Shown here piece by piece: positions 44,867 through 54,598 of a DNA stretch of 64,000 nucleotides (its first letter is position 1; the number at the start of each line of letters is the position of its first letter). Position numbers and translations under genes: made by a program. Source of the stretch: Flavobacterium salilacus subsp. salilacus (GTDB lineage Bacteria; Bacteroidota; Bacteroidia; Flavobacteriales; Flavobacteriaceae). The notes under the pieces were generated by a model, which had not been told where the DNA came from, made no database searches, and saw only the letters and a list, made by a program, of their open reading frames with translations. The stretch spans positions 310,001-374,000 of the forward strand of contig NZ_SKBP01000001.1 in the NCBI RefSeq assembly GCF_004634195.1, in the 5' to 3' direction.

Positions 44867-47620
44867 ATGCATCTTAGGAAATATATATTCGCGCTGTTGT
44901 GCCTGCTGTTTGTTTGTAAACTTGGGGCACAGGAACTATTACCGTTTGTAAAAAACTTTTCAAAGTCTGAATATACGGGAGATAACCAAATATGGAGCAT
45001 TACTCAGGCTGATGACAAGACCATGTATTTTGCCAATCACCATTATTTTTTGCGCTATAACGGGGTAAAGTGGGAAAAATATTCTTTACCGAATAAAACC
45101 ATTATACGCTCGGTTTTTGCCGACGGTAACCGTATTTACTGCGGTTCTTATAAAGAGTTTGGCTATTGGGAGCGTGTAGGGGGCATTATGGTATATCAAT
45201 CAATATCAAAAGATAAAGATCTTTTTACGGGCAATGCCGTGAACGAGGAAATATGGAAAATATTCAAACACAATAACACTATTTATTTTCAGTCTTTCAA
45301 CCAAATATACCGTTACAACGGCAGCTCGGTAACTAAAATAGAGCTTCCTGCTCAAATTTCTTACTGCTATACGGTAGATGATGTAATTTATGCTGCCTCA
45401 GTAAGAAACGGGGTTTACAAAATGCACAACAGTACCTTTAGCTCAGTAGAAGAATGGGGCGAACTAAAGGATAATATTATACACGGCATTGTTAAGCACA
45501 ATAATAAAATATATGTATTTACAAAAAGTAACGGCGTTTATGTAGGAGATAATAAAGGACTTAAACCTTGGAACAACCCTATAAATAAAATACTGAAAAA
45601 CAATGTTATACTCTCTGTTAAGTTTGTAAACGACGGTATGCTGGCAGTAGGCACTTCGTTACAGGGGCTTTATCTTATAAATTTAAAAAACAATAGTTAT
45701 AAAAATATAAACCGGCAAAATGCTTTAAGGAATAATGCGGTTTTATCTATAACATTAGACAGCGAGAAAAACCTATGGCTGGGGCTGGATAATGGGATCT
45801 CTCATGTGGAGGTTAACTCGCCAATATCCATATTTACAGACAATTCGGGGTTACTCGGCTCCGTCTATTCCTTAGCTGCCTTAAATAACAACAAAGGGTA
45901 TGTATTAGGGTCTAACCATGGGGTTTTTACTTACAACGGACAACAACTGGAAGCCATACCCAACTCTCAGGGGCAGGTGTGGGATATATATCAGCATAAA
46001 AATGAATATATTATAGGTCATAACGACGGGACTTTTGTTTATCATGACAAGGGGCTAAATAAAATAAACAACATTAACGGTGGTTGGAATTTTTTAAACA
46101 CGGGGTATGAAGATGCTTATTTTCAGGCAAATTATTCGGGCATTGTGGTTTATCCTGATATCAATAAACTGAGCCAATGGAAAATAATGGACAGTATTGC
46201 CAAGCCGATACGAAATATTGCGCAAAACAGAATAGGAGAATTATGGGCTGCCGATAGTTACAGGGGGCTTTACAGAATACTGTATGATGAAAACTTTGAT
46301 GTTAAACAAGTAGATAACGTTTCTAAAAAAAATAATATAAACAATGACTACAGTGTAAAGTTGTTTAACTATAAAAATGAGATACTCTTTTTTATAGACA
46401 ACATTTGGTACACGTATAACAAAATAGAGGATGATTTGGTAGAGAACAGTGTTTTTAATAAAGAGTTTAAAGACATTAACGATATTATACCTGTTAATAA
46501 CGAGAGTTTTATAGTTATCAGAGAAGGATTTATATACTTAATAAATCAAACCGATAACAAGTTTTACTGGACATTACTTTCTGATAAATACTATCAAGGA
46601 CGACTAATTGTTGAAAACACACAGGTATGTATAAAGGGCGACTGGTTATTAATAAATCTGGATGACGGCTTTTTAGCTTTTAACCCCAATAACAATACAA
46701 ATAAAACTCCCGAAATAACTATAGAAGCGTTTTATAACGGGCAACTGATAACTGAAAGAACTCAGGTAAAATACAACCAGCCTATAGAAATAAATGTGAT
46801 AAGCGGATATTATGGCTATAACCGACCGGATTTATTCTATAAATTGAATGACGGTAGTTTAGAACATATAATAGACGGAAAAACAATTCTTAACAACCTG
46901 AATAGCGGAACCCAACAACTTATATTGTATTACAACAAAGGCGGTAAGCAAATAGAAGCAGGCAGGTATGAGTTTAGTGTTGCTAAGCCCTGGTATTTTT
47001 CGACCCTTATGGTGATAGTATATATAGCCACAATAGCAGGTATTTTCTTTTTATACTACAGGTGGAATAAAATAAAATATTTACAAAAAATAAGACTTAA
47101 TGAAGAAGAACTGAGACACCGGAGACAAATACTGGAGTTGGAGATGGAAGCCGAAAACAAACTGAGGGAACAGGAATATGAAAAGAAAAAACTTGAAGTC
47201 GAAATACAGACAAAAGCCTCTGAAGTAGCCGGAAAATCATTATCTATAGCAAAGCATAGTGAGATGATTGATAAGATACAGGAAGTTTTAAATAAAGAAT
47301 CAGAAATAGACCAGCTTAAAACTAAAGTTAAAAAAGTTATCAGATCCAGCTCCATAAATAAAAATGAATGGCAAAGTTTTGAGAAAAACTTAATTAAAAG
47401 CCATGAAGATTTTGTAGGAAGACTTACCGAAAAATACCCGACTCTTACTCCTAAAGACATTAAGCTCTGCATTTACTTAAAGATGAATTTATCATCAAAA
47501 GAAATAGCTCCTTTAATGAATATTTCCTACAGAGGAGTTGAGCTTCACAGGTACAGACTTCGGAAAAAACTGAATATTTCGACAGATGAGAGTCTTTCCA
47601 AATTTATGATAATAATATAA
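44867..47620 (+). CDS. PUL sensor-regulator: propeller, Y_Y_Y, membrane helix, coiled coil and LuxR-type HTH
   Basis: 917 residues. Signal peptide at 1-21, then a long periplasmic sensor of two-component-regulator propeller repeats (for example LDSEKNLWLGLDNGISHV, NRIGELWAADSYRGLYRIL), a Y_Y_Y-type domain before the membrane, one membrane helix at about 706-728, a coiled coil at 735-830 and a C-terminal LuxR-type HTH at about 853-917 (LTPKDIKLCIYLKMNLSSKEIAPLMNISYRGVELHRYRL in parts). Unlike hybrid two-component systems it has no kinase, so the periplasmic signal seems to be passed directly to a DNA-binding domain. It precedes susC and is the likely local regulator. Confidence 0.9.
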   Translation: MHLRKYIFALLCLLFVCKLGAQELLPFVKNFSKSEYTGDNQIWSITQADDKTMYFANHHYFLRYNGVKWEKYSLPNKTIIRSVFADGNRIYCGSYKEFGYWERVGGIMVYQSISKDKDLFTGNAVNEEIWKIFKHNNTIYFQSFNQIYRYNGSSVTKIELPAQISYCYTVDDVIYAASVRNGVYKMHNSTFSSVEEWGELKDNIIHGIVKHNNKIYVFTKSNGVYVGDNKGLKPWNNPINKILKNNVILSVKFVNDGMLAVGTSLQGLYLINLKNNSYKNINRQNALRNNAVLSITLDSEKNLWLGLDNGISHVEVNSPISIFTDNSGLLGSVYSLAALNNNKGYVLGSNHGVFTYNGQQLEAIPNSQGQVWDIYQHKNEYIIGHNDGTFVYHDKGLNKINNINGGWNFLNTGYEDAYFQANYSGIVVYPDINKLSQWKIMDSIAKPIRNIAQNRIGELWAADSYRGLYRILYDENFDVKQVDNVSKKNNINNDYSVKLFNYKNEILFFIDNIWYTYNKIEDDLVENSVFNKEFKDINDIIPVNNESFIVIREGFIYLINQTDNKFYWTLLSDKYYQGRLIVENTQVCIKGDWLLINLDDGFLAFNPNNNTNKTPEITIEAFYNGQLITERTQVKYNQPIEINVISGYYGYNRPDLFYKLNDGSLEHIIDGKTILNNLNSGTQQLILYYNKGGKQIEAGRYEFSVAKPWYFSTLMVIVYIATIAGIFFLYYRWNKIKYLQKIRLNEEELRHRRQILELEMEAENKLREQEYEKKKLEVEIQTKASEVAGKSLSIAKHSEMIDKIQEVLNKESEIDQLKTKVKKVIRSSSINKNEWQSFEKNLIKSHEDFVGRLTEKYPTLTPKDIKLCIYLKMNLSSKEIAPLMNISYRGVELHRYRLRKKLNISTDESLSKFMIII

Positions 47621-47679
47621 AAATCTTTATTTTTTTATTAAAAAATCATTTATTTAGCTTATTCCTTTCCATTTTAAAA

Positions 47680-47780
47680 TACATCATTACTACATCACAG
47701 CTATAATTTTTGATGTAATCATTTATCTTATAAAAAATTAAAAATCAACAATTTAAAAACTTTATTTTTTATTTTGATGT
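47680..47780. promoter_or_regulatory. Repeated TACATCA motif upstream of susC (possible operator)
   Basis: TACATCA occurs at 47680-47686 and 47691-47697, 11 bp apart (one helical turn), and inverted as TGATGTA at 47711-47717; a fourth partial copy, TGATGTG, is at 47775-47781. The 242-bp gap between the regulator gene and susC otherwise holds only AT-rich sequence and the promoter. A binding site for the adjacent LuxR-type regulator is a guess from position and symmetry. Confidence 0.35.
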
Positions 47781-47826
47781 GGTTACGATAGGGTATATTA
47801 TATGCTTCTATAACGTTTTAGTTGCT

Positions 47827-47834
47827 TACATTTG
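47827..47834 (+). promoter_or_regulatory. Promoter -7 element for susC
   Basis: TACATTTG matches TAnnTTTG, 28 bp before the susC ATG. No -33 TTG at the right distance, as expected for a promoter that depends on an activator. Confidence 0.6.
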
Positions 47835-47862
47835 AAATACATTAATTTTATTTAAATACAAT

Positions 47863-50667
47863 ATGAGGAAAACATTACTCAATATTAGTTTTTGTTTAGT
47901 TGGCGCGGCAGCATTTGCCCAAGTGCCGCCAACACCTTTAGATTCCATTCCAAACGATTCTATCTTTTTTGAGAATCAAATGCAAGAAGTTATATTAATA
48001 GGATATGGTACAAAAAAAGCAGGAGCCATTACCGGTTCAGTAGCTCAGATAAAGGCTGATGATATTGTAAGAACTCCCGCACAATCGCCCATACAAGCAA
48101 TACAGGGCAGAGCCGCAGGTGTAAATATTGTAACAAATGACGAACCCGGTGCAACTCCCACTATAAGGATAAGAGGCTTGGGCACACTTATAGGCGGTCG
48201 CGACCCGCTTTATGTGGTAGATGGTATAGAAACCTCAAACATTACAGGGTTAAACCCAAATGACATTGATAAAATAGATATTCTTAAAGACGCTTCTTCC
48301 TTAGCTATTTACGGACAAAAAGGGGCTAACGGTGTAGTGCTCATTACCACTAAAAAAGGTAAAAGAGGCGATGTAAAAATAAACTACTCCGGTTACTACG
48401 GTCAGAAATTTATACAAAGAGATGTAGAAATGGCCGATTCTTACCGATATGCCTATTATAACAATACCGCATTAGGGTCATCATCCTATTTTAGCTTCGA
48501 CCAGCCCTATAATACGAACTGGCTGGACGAAATCACTGATACGGGAGAGGTTATGAACAATACCATTTCGATAGCCGGAGCAGGAGAAAACTCTTCCTAT
48601 TACTTTAGTGCTTCGAATTATAAAGAAGAAGGTATTTTAAACGGATCAAAATATGAGCGAACCAACATCATCAGTAAAAATGAGTTCCGCATGCTGGATG
48701 ATAAGTTAAAAATCTCCCCGTTCTTCAATCTTTCTTCAGCCAATACAACCCCAAAACCATTAAGTGCATTTACTAATGCCTACAAACAATCTCCCATTAT
48801 GCCGGTAAGATATCCTAACGGCAGATGGGGCGCACCGTTAGTAAATGAAGACGGTGTTAACGACCTGACAGGCGACAGGTATAACAATGTGGCAAACCCT
48901 GCCGCTCAGTTATACTATTTTAACGAGAAAAATAAAAATGTAATGCTCATAGGATCGATAAAAGCCGAATTGGAGCTACTTGATTATTTGACAGTAACTT
49001 CAAATTTTGGGGCTACTTCCGAGTGGGCAAGAGGGTATAGCTTTACCCCTACCCGCGAGCTTTGGCTGGCTTCGAACCCAACAAGCACGGTTGAGGATTA
49101 TATTGCCCAAAATCCTGAAAACCCGATTGTAAACACGCTGCAACAACGCAGAAGCACTAATTACAGATGGAACTGGGATAACTATATCACCTTTAGTAAA
49201 TACTTTGGCGACCATAATGTAACAGCCGTGGCGGGTATGTCGCGAAGTACTTATAACATTTCAGAATATTTAAACGCCACAAGGTTTGACGTTCCTGAAC
49301 AATCCAATTACTGGAATTTAAACCTTTCCAGTAATAATGTCGAAGTAGCACCCGGCTCTGTAGTGCAAAACAATTCAGGCACTCCTATTGTTTCTGTAGC
49401 CTACTTTGGTAGAGCGGAATATGAGTATAAAAGAAAATACCTGTTCTCCGCTTCGGTAAGAAGAGAAGGCATCAGTACTTTCCAGGGAGATAATAAATAT
49501 GCCATTTTTCCTGCGGTTTCAGCAGGATGGGTTGTAACCGATGAAGATTTTATGAATAACGTAAAATTCTTAGACCATTTAAAAATAAGAGGTGGTTACG
49601 GAGAAGTTGGTAATGGTAACTCTTTAGCGCTAAATGCTATACTGTTCAATGTATCAAATTACCCGTTTGGTCCGGATCAGGTTATTAACCCCGGGCTTAA
49701 TAATCCCGGACAAATAGACCGAAACCTGTCTTGGGAAACCATGAAAGAGTTTGATTTGGGTATTGATTTTGCCACATTACAAAACCGATTAACAGGAACA
49801 ATAGATTTATACGATCGTAAAAATGAAGACATCATTCTGCCCATATCAGTACCTCCGGTACTGTCTCCTGAGCCCGTATTCCTTAATAGTGGTGTTGTTA
49901 CCAATCAAGGTGTCGAGGTAAGCCTTAAATGGCAAGACCGCATAGGAGATAATATAAATTACTGGATAGGAGGAAACTTTTCATACAACAAAAACGAACT
50001 TAAAGAAGTATATAACCAAGAACTGTTTGGCGACTATATTGGTGGCGGACTGGGTAACGGACAGTACACAAAGCAAGTACTGGTAGGACAACCGCTGGGA
50101 AGTTTTTATGTATATGAAACCACAGGCTTTAACTCTGACGGTGCTTTTACCTATAGTGACCAGAGAGTTGTGGCAGGCTCTTATTTGCCTACTGCTACTT
50201 ACGGTATCAACTTAGGGCTTACCTATAAAGGAATCGACTTTTCTGTTGATGCCTATGGTGTAGGAGGAAACAAGCTCTATAACGGTAAAAAAGCCCAACG
50301 CTTTGGGGGTGAAAATGTTGAATATGACATTTTAGACAGCTTCTATACGCCTTCAACCCCAAATGCCAGCAACCCAAAACCATCTAACGATGTACCTCGT
50401 GCCTCTACCTATTACGTAGAAAATGGTGATTACCTGAGAATCAACAACATTACTTTGGGCTATACAATACCATTAGACATTAAGGGTATAGACAGAGTAA
50501 GGCTATATGCAACAGCCATAAACCCGTTCCTGTTTACAAACTACAGCGGCTTCTCTCCCGAATTAAGCGGTAACAATAACGGAGACCCGCTGGGAACCGC
50601 AGGTATAGAGCTTGACGCCTACCCAACAAACAAGTCGTACTTGTTTGGGCTTAATATAGATTTCTAA
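47863..50667 (+). CDS. SusC/RagA-family TonB-linked outer-membrane transporter (short N-terminus)
   Basis: 934 residues. Signal peptide at 1-19, then only about 25 residues before the TonB-box-like QEVILIGYGTKKAGAITGSV, the plug (IQAIQGRAAGVNIV, IRIRGLGTLIGGRDPLYVVDGI, ILKDASSLAIYGQKGANGVVLITTKKG) and a 22-stranded barrel ending in YLFGLNIDF. The CarboxypepD_reg-like domain usual at the N-terminus of SusC proteins is missing. It imports oligosaccharides with the SusD partner encoded downstream. Confidence 0.93.
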   Translation: MRKTLLNISFCLVGAAAFAQVPPTPLDSIPNDSIFFENQMQEVILIGYGTKKAGAITGSVAQIKADDIVRTPAQSPIQAIQGRAAGVNIVTNDEPGATPTIRIRGLGTLIGGRDPLYVVDGIETSNITGLNPNDIDKIDILKDASSLAIYGQKGANGVVLITTKKGKRGDVKINYSGYYGQKFIQRDVEMADSYRYAYYNNTALGSSSYFSFDQPYNTNWLDEITDTGEVMNNTISIAGAGENSSYYFSASNYKEEGILNGSKYERTNIISKNEFRMLDDKLKISPFFNLSSANTTPKPLSAFTNAYKQSPIMPVRYPNGRWGAPLVNEDGVNDLTGDRYNNVANPAAQLYYFNEKNKNVMLIGSIKAELELLDYLTVTSNFGATSEWARGYSFTPTRELWLASNPTSTVEDYIAQNPENPIVNTLQQRRSTNYRWNWDNYITFSKYFGDHNVTAVAGMSRSTYNISEYLNATRFDVPEQSNYWNLNLSSNNVEVAPGSVVQNNSGTPIVSVAYFGRAEYEYKRKYLFSASVRREGISTFQGDNKYAIFPAVSAGWVVTDEDFMNNVKFLDHLKIRGGYGEVGNGNSLALNAILFNVSNYPFGPDQVINPGLNNPGQIDRNLSWETMKEFDLGIDFATLQNRLTGTIDLYDRKNEDIILPISVPPVLSPEPVFLNSGVVTNQGVEVSLKWQDRIGDNINYWIGGNFSYNKNELKEVYNQELFGDYIGGGLGNGQYTKQVLVGQPLGSFYVYETTGFNSDGAFTYSDQRVVAGSYLPTATYGINLGLTYKGIDFSVDAYGVGGNKLYNGKKAQRFGGENVEYDILDSFYTPSTPNASNPKPSNDVPRASTYYVENGDYLRINNITLGYTIPLDIKGIDRVRLYATAINPFLFTNYSGFSPELSGNNNGDPLGTAGIELDAYPTNKSYLFGLNIDF

Positions 50668-50696
50668 AAAATTTTAAAAAGAAAAACAATTTGGTT

Positions 50697-52160
50697 ATGA
50701 ATAAAAAACTCAAATATGGAACAATAACAGGGATTCTTGCCCTGATGGCTTTCTTTATTACTTCATGTGACGATGATTTGAACGTTACCCCTCAGGATAA
50801 CATAAGTGAAGAAGATTTGCTTAAAAACCCTGATAACGCAGTTCAGTTAGTAAATGGAGTGTACAGTAAAATGTTGAGTTTTAATATGTACTCATTCCCC
50901 TGGATAGGTATTACAAGCATTACATCAGATGATGCCGATAAAGGCTCAACACCCAGTGATACCGGTACCGATAAGCACAAAATGGATAACTTGACATTTG
51001 AAGCCTCCGATGTGTCTTTTAATGAAGTATGGAAAGGTCGTTATGACGGTATATACAGAGCCAACAATGCACTATACTACTTAGAGCAATTTCAGATAGA
51101 TGAAAGCTTAAAAGCCAGACTTGTAGGAGAAGTGAAATTTTTAAGAGCCTTTTGGTATTTCGATTTGGTAAGATGTTTTGGCGGCGTGCCGCTTGTAGTG
51201 GGCAATATCGATTTAAACGATAATGAAACCATTAACAACCAAGTACTTACCAGAGCCACAAAAGAAGAAGTATATGCACAGATAGAAGCCGATTTGGATG
51301 AAGCTATAGCCATTCTGCCCTCAAAAACAGAATATTCACCGAACGATTTAGGTCGTGCTACACGAGGTGCTGCTCAGGCGCTTAAAGCAAAAGTACATTT
51401 ATACCAGCAGGAATGGGACTTGGCATATAGCCTTGCAGGCGATGTAATGATGTCCGGGCAATATGACCTGATGGAAAATTATGCTGATGTGTGGCGCGAA
51501 GTAGGAGAAAACATGCAAGAATCGGTATTTGAAGTACAAGCCACACTTACCAATGGTTTAATACAATATACCGATGTACAGGGTCCTCGCGGAACACCCG
51601 ACTTAGGGTGGGGCTTTAACACCCCTTCGCTTAACCTGACTAATTCTTATGAGGAAGGCGACCTTCGCAAAGAGGCTACAATCCTGTTCGTTCCCTCTAC
51701 ACTATGGGATGGTTTTGAAGCACCAACCACATGGAATAACCCTCGCTACAACTACAAAGCTTACCAAAGCAGTATAGCAGAGCCTTGGAATGGAAACAAA
51801 GCCGAAACAGCAAAAAACCTGAGACTTTTAAAATACAGCGATGTACTGCTTATAAGAGCCGAAGCAGCTTTTAAGATAGGAATGGTAAGCGAGGCAGAAG
51901 ATATAATAAATCAACTAAGACTAAGAGCTGGGCTTGGCGAAATATCAGGAATAACATTACAGCAGATATATAATGAAAGACGCTGGGAAATGGCAATGGA
52001 ACATGAAAGATGGTTTGACCTTGTAAGGACAGGACAAGCGCAGACAGCTATGGCAGCCGACGGAAAAACTTTTATACCGGGTACACACGAGGTATTCCCG
52101 ATACCCGAACCGCAAATTACAGCCAGCGGAGGGAGATTAATTCAAAACAATGGATACTAA
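50697..52160 (+). CDS. SusD/RagB-family nutrient-binding outer-membrane lipoprotein
   Basis: 487 residues from the ATG at 50697 (an in-frame TTG two codons earlier is less likely). The lipoprotein signal ends in FFITSC, followed by DDDLN, an acidic run typical of surface-exposed lipoproteins in Bacteroidota. The helical SusD fold is visible: AKVHLYQQEWDLAYSLAGDVM, DVLLIRAEAAFKIGMVSEAEDIINQLRLRAG and the C-terminal IYNERRWEMAMEHERWFDLVRTG. It caps the SusC pore and binds the glycan. Confidence 0.94.
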   Translation: MNKKLKYGTITGILALMAFFITSCDDDLNVTPQDNISEEDLLKNPDNAVQLVNGVYSKMLSFNMYSFPWIGITSITSDDADKGSTPSDTGTDKHKMDNLTFEASDVSFNEVWKGRYDGIYRANNALYYLEQFQIDESLKARLVGEVKFLRAFWYFDLVRCFGGVPLVVGNIDLNDNETINNQVLTRATKEEVYAQIEADLDEAIAILPSKTEYSPNDLGRATRGAAQALKAKVHLYQQEWDLAYSLAGDVMMSGQYDLMENYADVWREVGENMQESVFEVQATLTNGLIQYTDVQGPRGTPDLGWGFNTPSLNLTNSYEEGDLRKEATILFVPSTLWDGFEAPTTWNNPRYNYKAYQSSIAEPWNGNKAETAKNLRLLKYSDVLLIRAEAAFKIGMVSEAEDIINQLRLRAGLGEISGITLQQIYNERRWEMAMEHERWFDLVRTGQAQTAMAADGKTFIPGTHEVFPIPEPQITASGGRLIQNNGY

Positions 52161-52187
52161 TACTAACTTAAATTAAATTTTTTTACT

Positions 52188-53078
52188 ATGAGAACAATCA
52201 AATTTGTTGCTTATTCCCTAATGATAACATCGGGAATATTATTAACTTCATGCGGAAGCGATGATGACGGAGGAAGCGAGCCACTACCACCAATAGGCGG
52301 TTATAACAGCGCTGACGAAGTGGGGGCTGATGATTTATTAGCTTACTTTCCTCTTAACGGAAACGGAGAAGAAGTAATTTCCGGCACAATGCCAAGTAAT
52401 TCCTCAAATGTTAGCTATGTAGAGGCAATAAAAGGGGAGGGAGGAAGCTTTAATCAAGGATTTATAGCTTACCCATCAATTGCTGCTTTAAGTAATACCC
52501 TTAATGATTTTACTATTAGCACTTGGGCTAAAGTAACTAATAATGGAGAGTCTGGTTCTGTGTTTTTTACCTTATCAAGACCTAACGAATGGGCAGGTAA
52601 TATCAACTTTTTAGCAGAAACAGGTTGGGGTCCTGCAACTTCAGATTCTATTACTGTAAAGGGTCAAATAGTTTCTAATAACGAACTTGCATGGCAGGAT
52701 ACAAGAAATACTATTAAATCTAGCCCGGAAGATATTGCAGATGGACACGTTCCTTTTCCTAACAAAGTTGGTGGGCAATGGATGCACGCTGTTTTAACAT
52801 GGGAAGGGTCTACCAGAATGTTTAAAGTATATGTTAACGGTGTAAAAATCTCAAACCCTAAATGGGAAGAAAGAGGTACTGCTGAGTCACCTGCATTTAT
52901 GTTTACAACACCAACTTTACCTGTAATAGGTGCTTTTGCCACTACAGCAAACGGTACAGCTACAGATGCTTGGGATAAAGGATTGACAGGGCAGCTTGAT
53001 GAAATGAGAGTTTGGAAAAAAGCACTGAATGCAGCAGACATCAATGCATTATATGAACTGGAACTTGCCGGTAGGTAA
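52188..53078 (+). CDS. Surface lipoprotein with LamG/concanavalin-like domain (likely glycan-binding)
   Basis: 296 residues. Lipobox ILLTSC followed by GSDDDGGSE, an SDDD-type lipoprotein export signal that predicts surface exposure in flavobacteria. The rest (about 45-296) is a LamG-type jellyroll: LLAYFPLNGNGEE, NDFTISTWAKVTNN, WMHAVLTWEGSTRMFKVYVNGVKI and LTGQLDEMRVWKKALNAADINALYE. The position after susCD is that of a surface glycan-binding protein (SusE/F-like place). No catalytic motif is seen. Confidence 0.85.
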   Translation: MRTIKFVAYSLMITSGILLTSCGSDDDGGSEPLPPIGGYNSADEVGADDLLAYFPLNGNGEEVISGTMPSNSSNVSYVEAIKGEGGSFNQGFIAYPSIAALSNTLNDFTISTWAKVTNNGESGSVFFTLSRPNEWAGNINFLAETGWGPATSDSITVKGQIVSNNELAWQDTRNTIKSSPEDIADGHVPFPNKVGGQWMHAVLTWEGSTRMFKVYVNGVKISNPKWEERGTAESPAFMFTTPTLPVIGAFATTANGTATDAWDKGLTGQLDEMRVWKKALNAADINALYELELAGR

Positions 53079-53159
53079 ATTTAAATTAATACAAGAGTGC
53101 TGTGATTACAGACAGCACTCTTCAATCTTATTCATTCAACAATTAATACATCCAATTTT

Positions 53160-54434
53160 ATGAAATCTAAATTTTTAGTTTTTCTAGTTTTTTTTAATGT
53201 TTCTATAGTATTCTCACAATATCTTACATATAGCCCTACTAGTCAAACAGTTTCCGGAGAATCTGGACAGTTCATTACTGCTACAGTAGATATAGCTTGT
53301 CAAGGAGCATCAACACAATTTGCTTCCTATTTTTTAGGAGTATGTCAAGATGATGGGGGGTTTGATAGTATGAATTGGCAAAATGGCGATGTTTATGGAG
53401 GTACTTCTGTAACTGTAACATTCAAATTCAAAAAACCAGCGTCTACCACAGCATCCAGTTTTACATATAAATTTAAAAAAGATATTGGTTCAAATTGTAA
53501 AAGTGATTTAATATCAATTACAGTAAATTACCTTGCGGCAGAGTGTGCTTTACCATCACCAACCCTCTTAGCCCCGTCAACAACACCTACATCTTGTAGA
53601 GTTAATTGGATAAGAGACCCTAATGCAACATCATATGTTTTAAAATATAAGCCTAATAATACAGAAACTTGGTATACTATAAATGTCACTACAAATAATT
53701 CATTAGATCTTAATCAATATACGTTCTATAACTTACAACCATCTACTACTTATCTCTATACTTTAAAAGCAAAGTGCTCCAATGGAGTTGAAGGTCCATC
53801 TACAGGCTTACAATCGTTTAGAACTTCTGTATGTTCATCCAGCGCGCCAACAAATCTTAATGCTACTCCATGGAATTACAGTTATTATATATCATTTACT
53901 CCTGTTACTGGTACATCATCTTATATGCTCGAATGGGTAGATTTAGTTAACAATAACAACACTGGAACTACTACCATATATTATTCCTCTTCTCCTAACG
54001 AGGGCAATAATCTCGAATCTATACCCTCAGGGCACAGTTTTAAATTCAGATTACAAACACCTTGTTCCGGTGTTTGGTCTGATTGGAAAACTATTATAGT
54101 GGGTGATGTATGTACAGCATCTCCACCAACTACGATGAATTTGACAAATTATTGTAGTTATGGTACAGGAGGTCAATGTGGTTATGGAAAATTCACATGG
54201 AGTTCCGTTTCAGGAGCTGATAAATATGAAGTAGAGTATATTATATATACACTTACTCCCGGATATAACCCTATGACAGGAACATTTCAGGCAACAGGTA
54301 CAACGTATGTTTATCCTACAGGTTATCCTCTTACAAGTGGAGGACAATGGTATGCTAAGTTTAGAATGAGATCTCGTTGTCCAAATGGTTCTTGGGGTAA
54401 TTTTAGTGATTATACAACTCCTGTACCATGGTAA
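53160..54434 (+). CDS. Secreted fibronectin type III repeat protein, unknown role
   Basis: 424 residues with signal peptide MKSKFLVFLVFFNVSIVFSQ and no lipobox. An N-terminal Ig-like region with four cysteines (about 22-130) is followed by three FN3-like repeats (about 133-225, 228-315, 320-424), each starting near a cysteine. There is no recognisable type IX C-terminal sorting domain. The gene is AT-rich relative to its neighbours. It lies between the LamG lipoprotein and the GH144-like gene, so it may bind the same glycan, but nothing in the sequence proves it. A terminator follows. Confidence 0.75.
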   Translation: MKSKFLVFLVFFNVSIVFSQYLTYSPTSQTVSGESGQFITATVDIACQGASTQFASYFLGVCQDDGGFDSMNWQNGDVYGGTSVTVTFKFKKPASTTASSFTYKFKKDIGSNCKSDLISITVNYLAAECALPSPTLLAPSTTPTSCRVNWIRDPNATSYVLKYKPNNTETWYTINVTTNNSLDLNQYTFYNLQPSTTYLYTLKAKCSNGVEGPSTGLQSFRTSVCSSSAPTNLNATPWNYSYYISFTPVTGTSSYMLEWVDLVNNNNTGTTTIYYSSSPNEGNNLESIPSGHSFKFRLQTPCSGVWSDWKTIIVGDVCTASPPTTMNLTNYCSYGTGGQCGYGKFTWSSVSGADKYEVEYIIYTLTPGYNPMTGTFQATGTTYVYPTGYPLTSGGQWYAKFRMRSRCPNGSWGNFSDYTTPVPW

Positions 54435-54488
54435 AATTATTTAAACATACAATTTTGGAATTAAAACAATAAACTGCACATATTTTAA

Positions 54489-54520
54489 ATCCCGGCAGTT
54501 GATCCTGCCGGGATATTTTT
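54489..54520 (+). terminator. Terminator after the FN3 protein gene
   Basis: ATCCCGGCAG (54489-54498) and CTGCCGGGAT (54505-54514) form a perfect 10-bp stem with a 6-base loop, then ATTTTT. It may split the PUL into two units or cause partial read-through. Confidence 0.85.
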
Positions 54521-54598
54521 CATTACATGATCATACCCCCCCTCTTTTAATACCGTCACACATATAAAATTTCGCATCAATCTAAAAAAACGTTTACA

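Noticed and set aside
47621..47862. Small RNA or CRISPR-like repeat in the gap before susC
   Set aside because: No regular repeat-spacer pattern and no stable structure; only the short TACATCA motif stands out.
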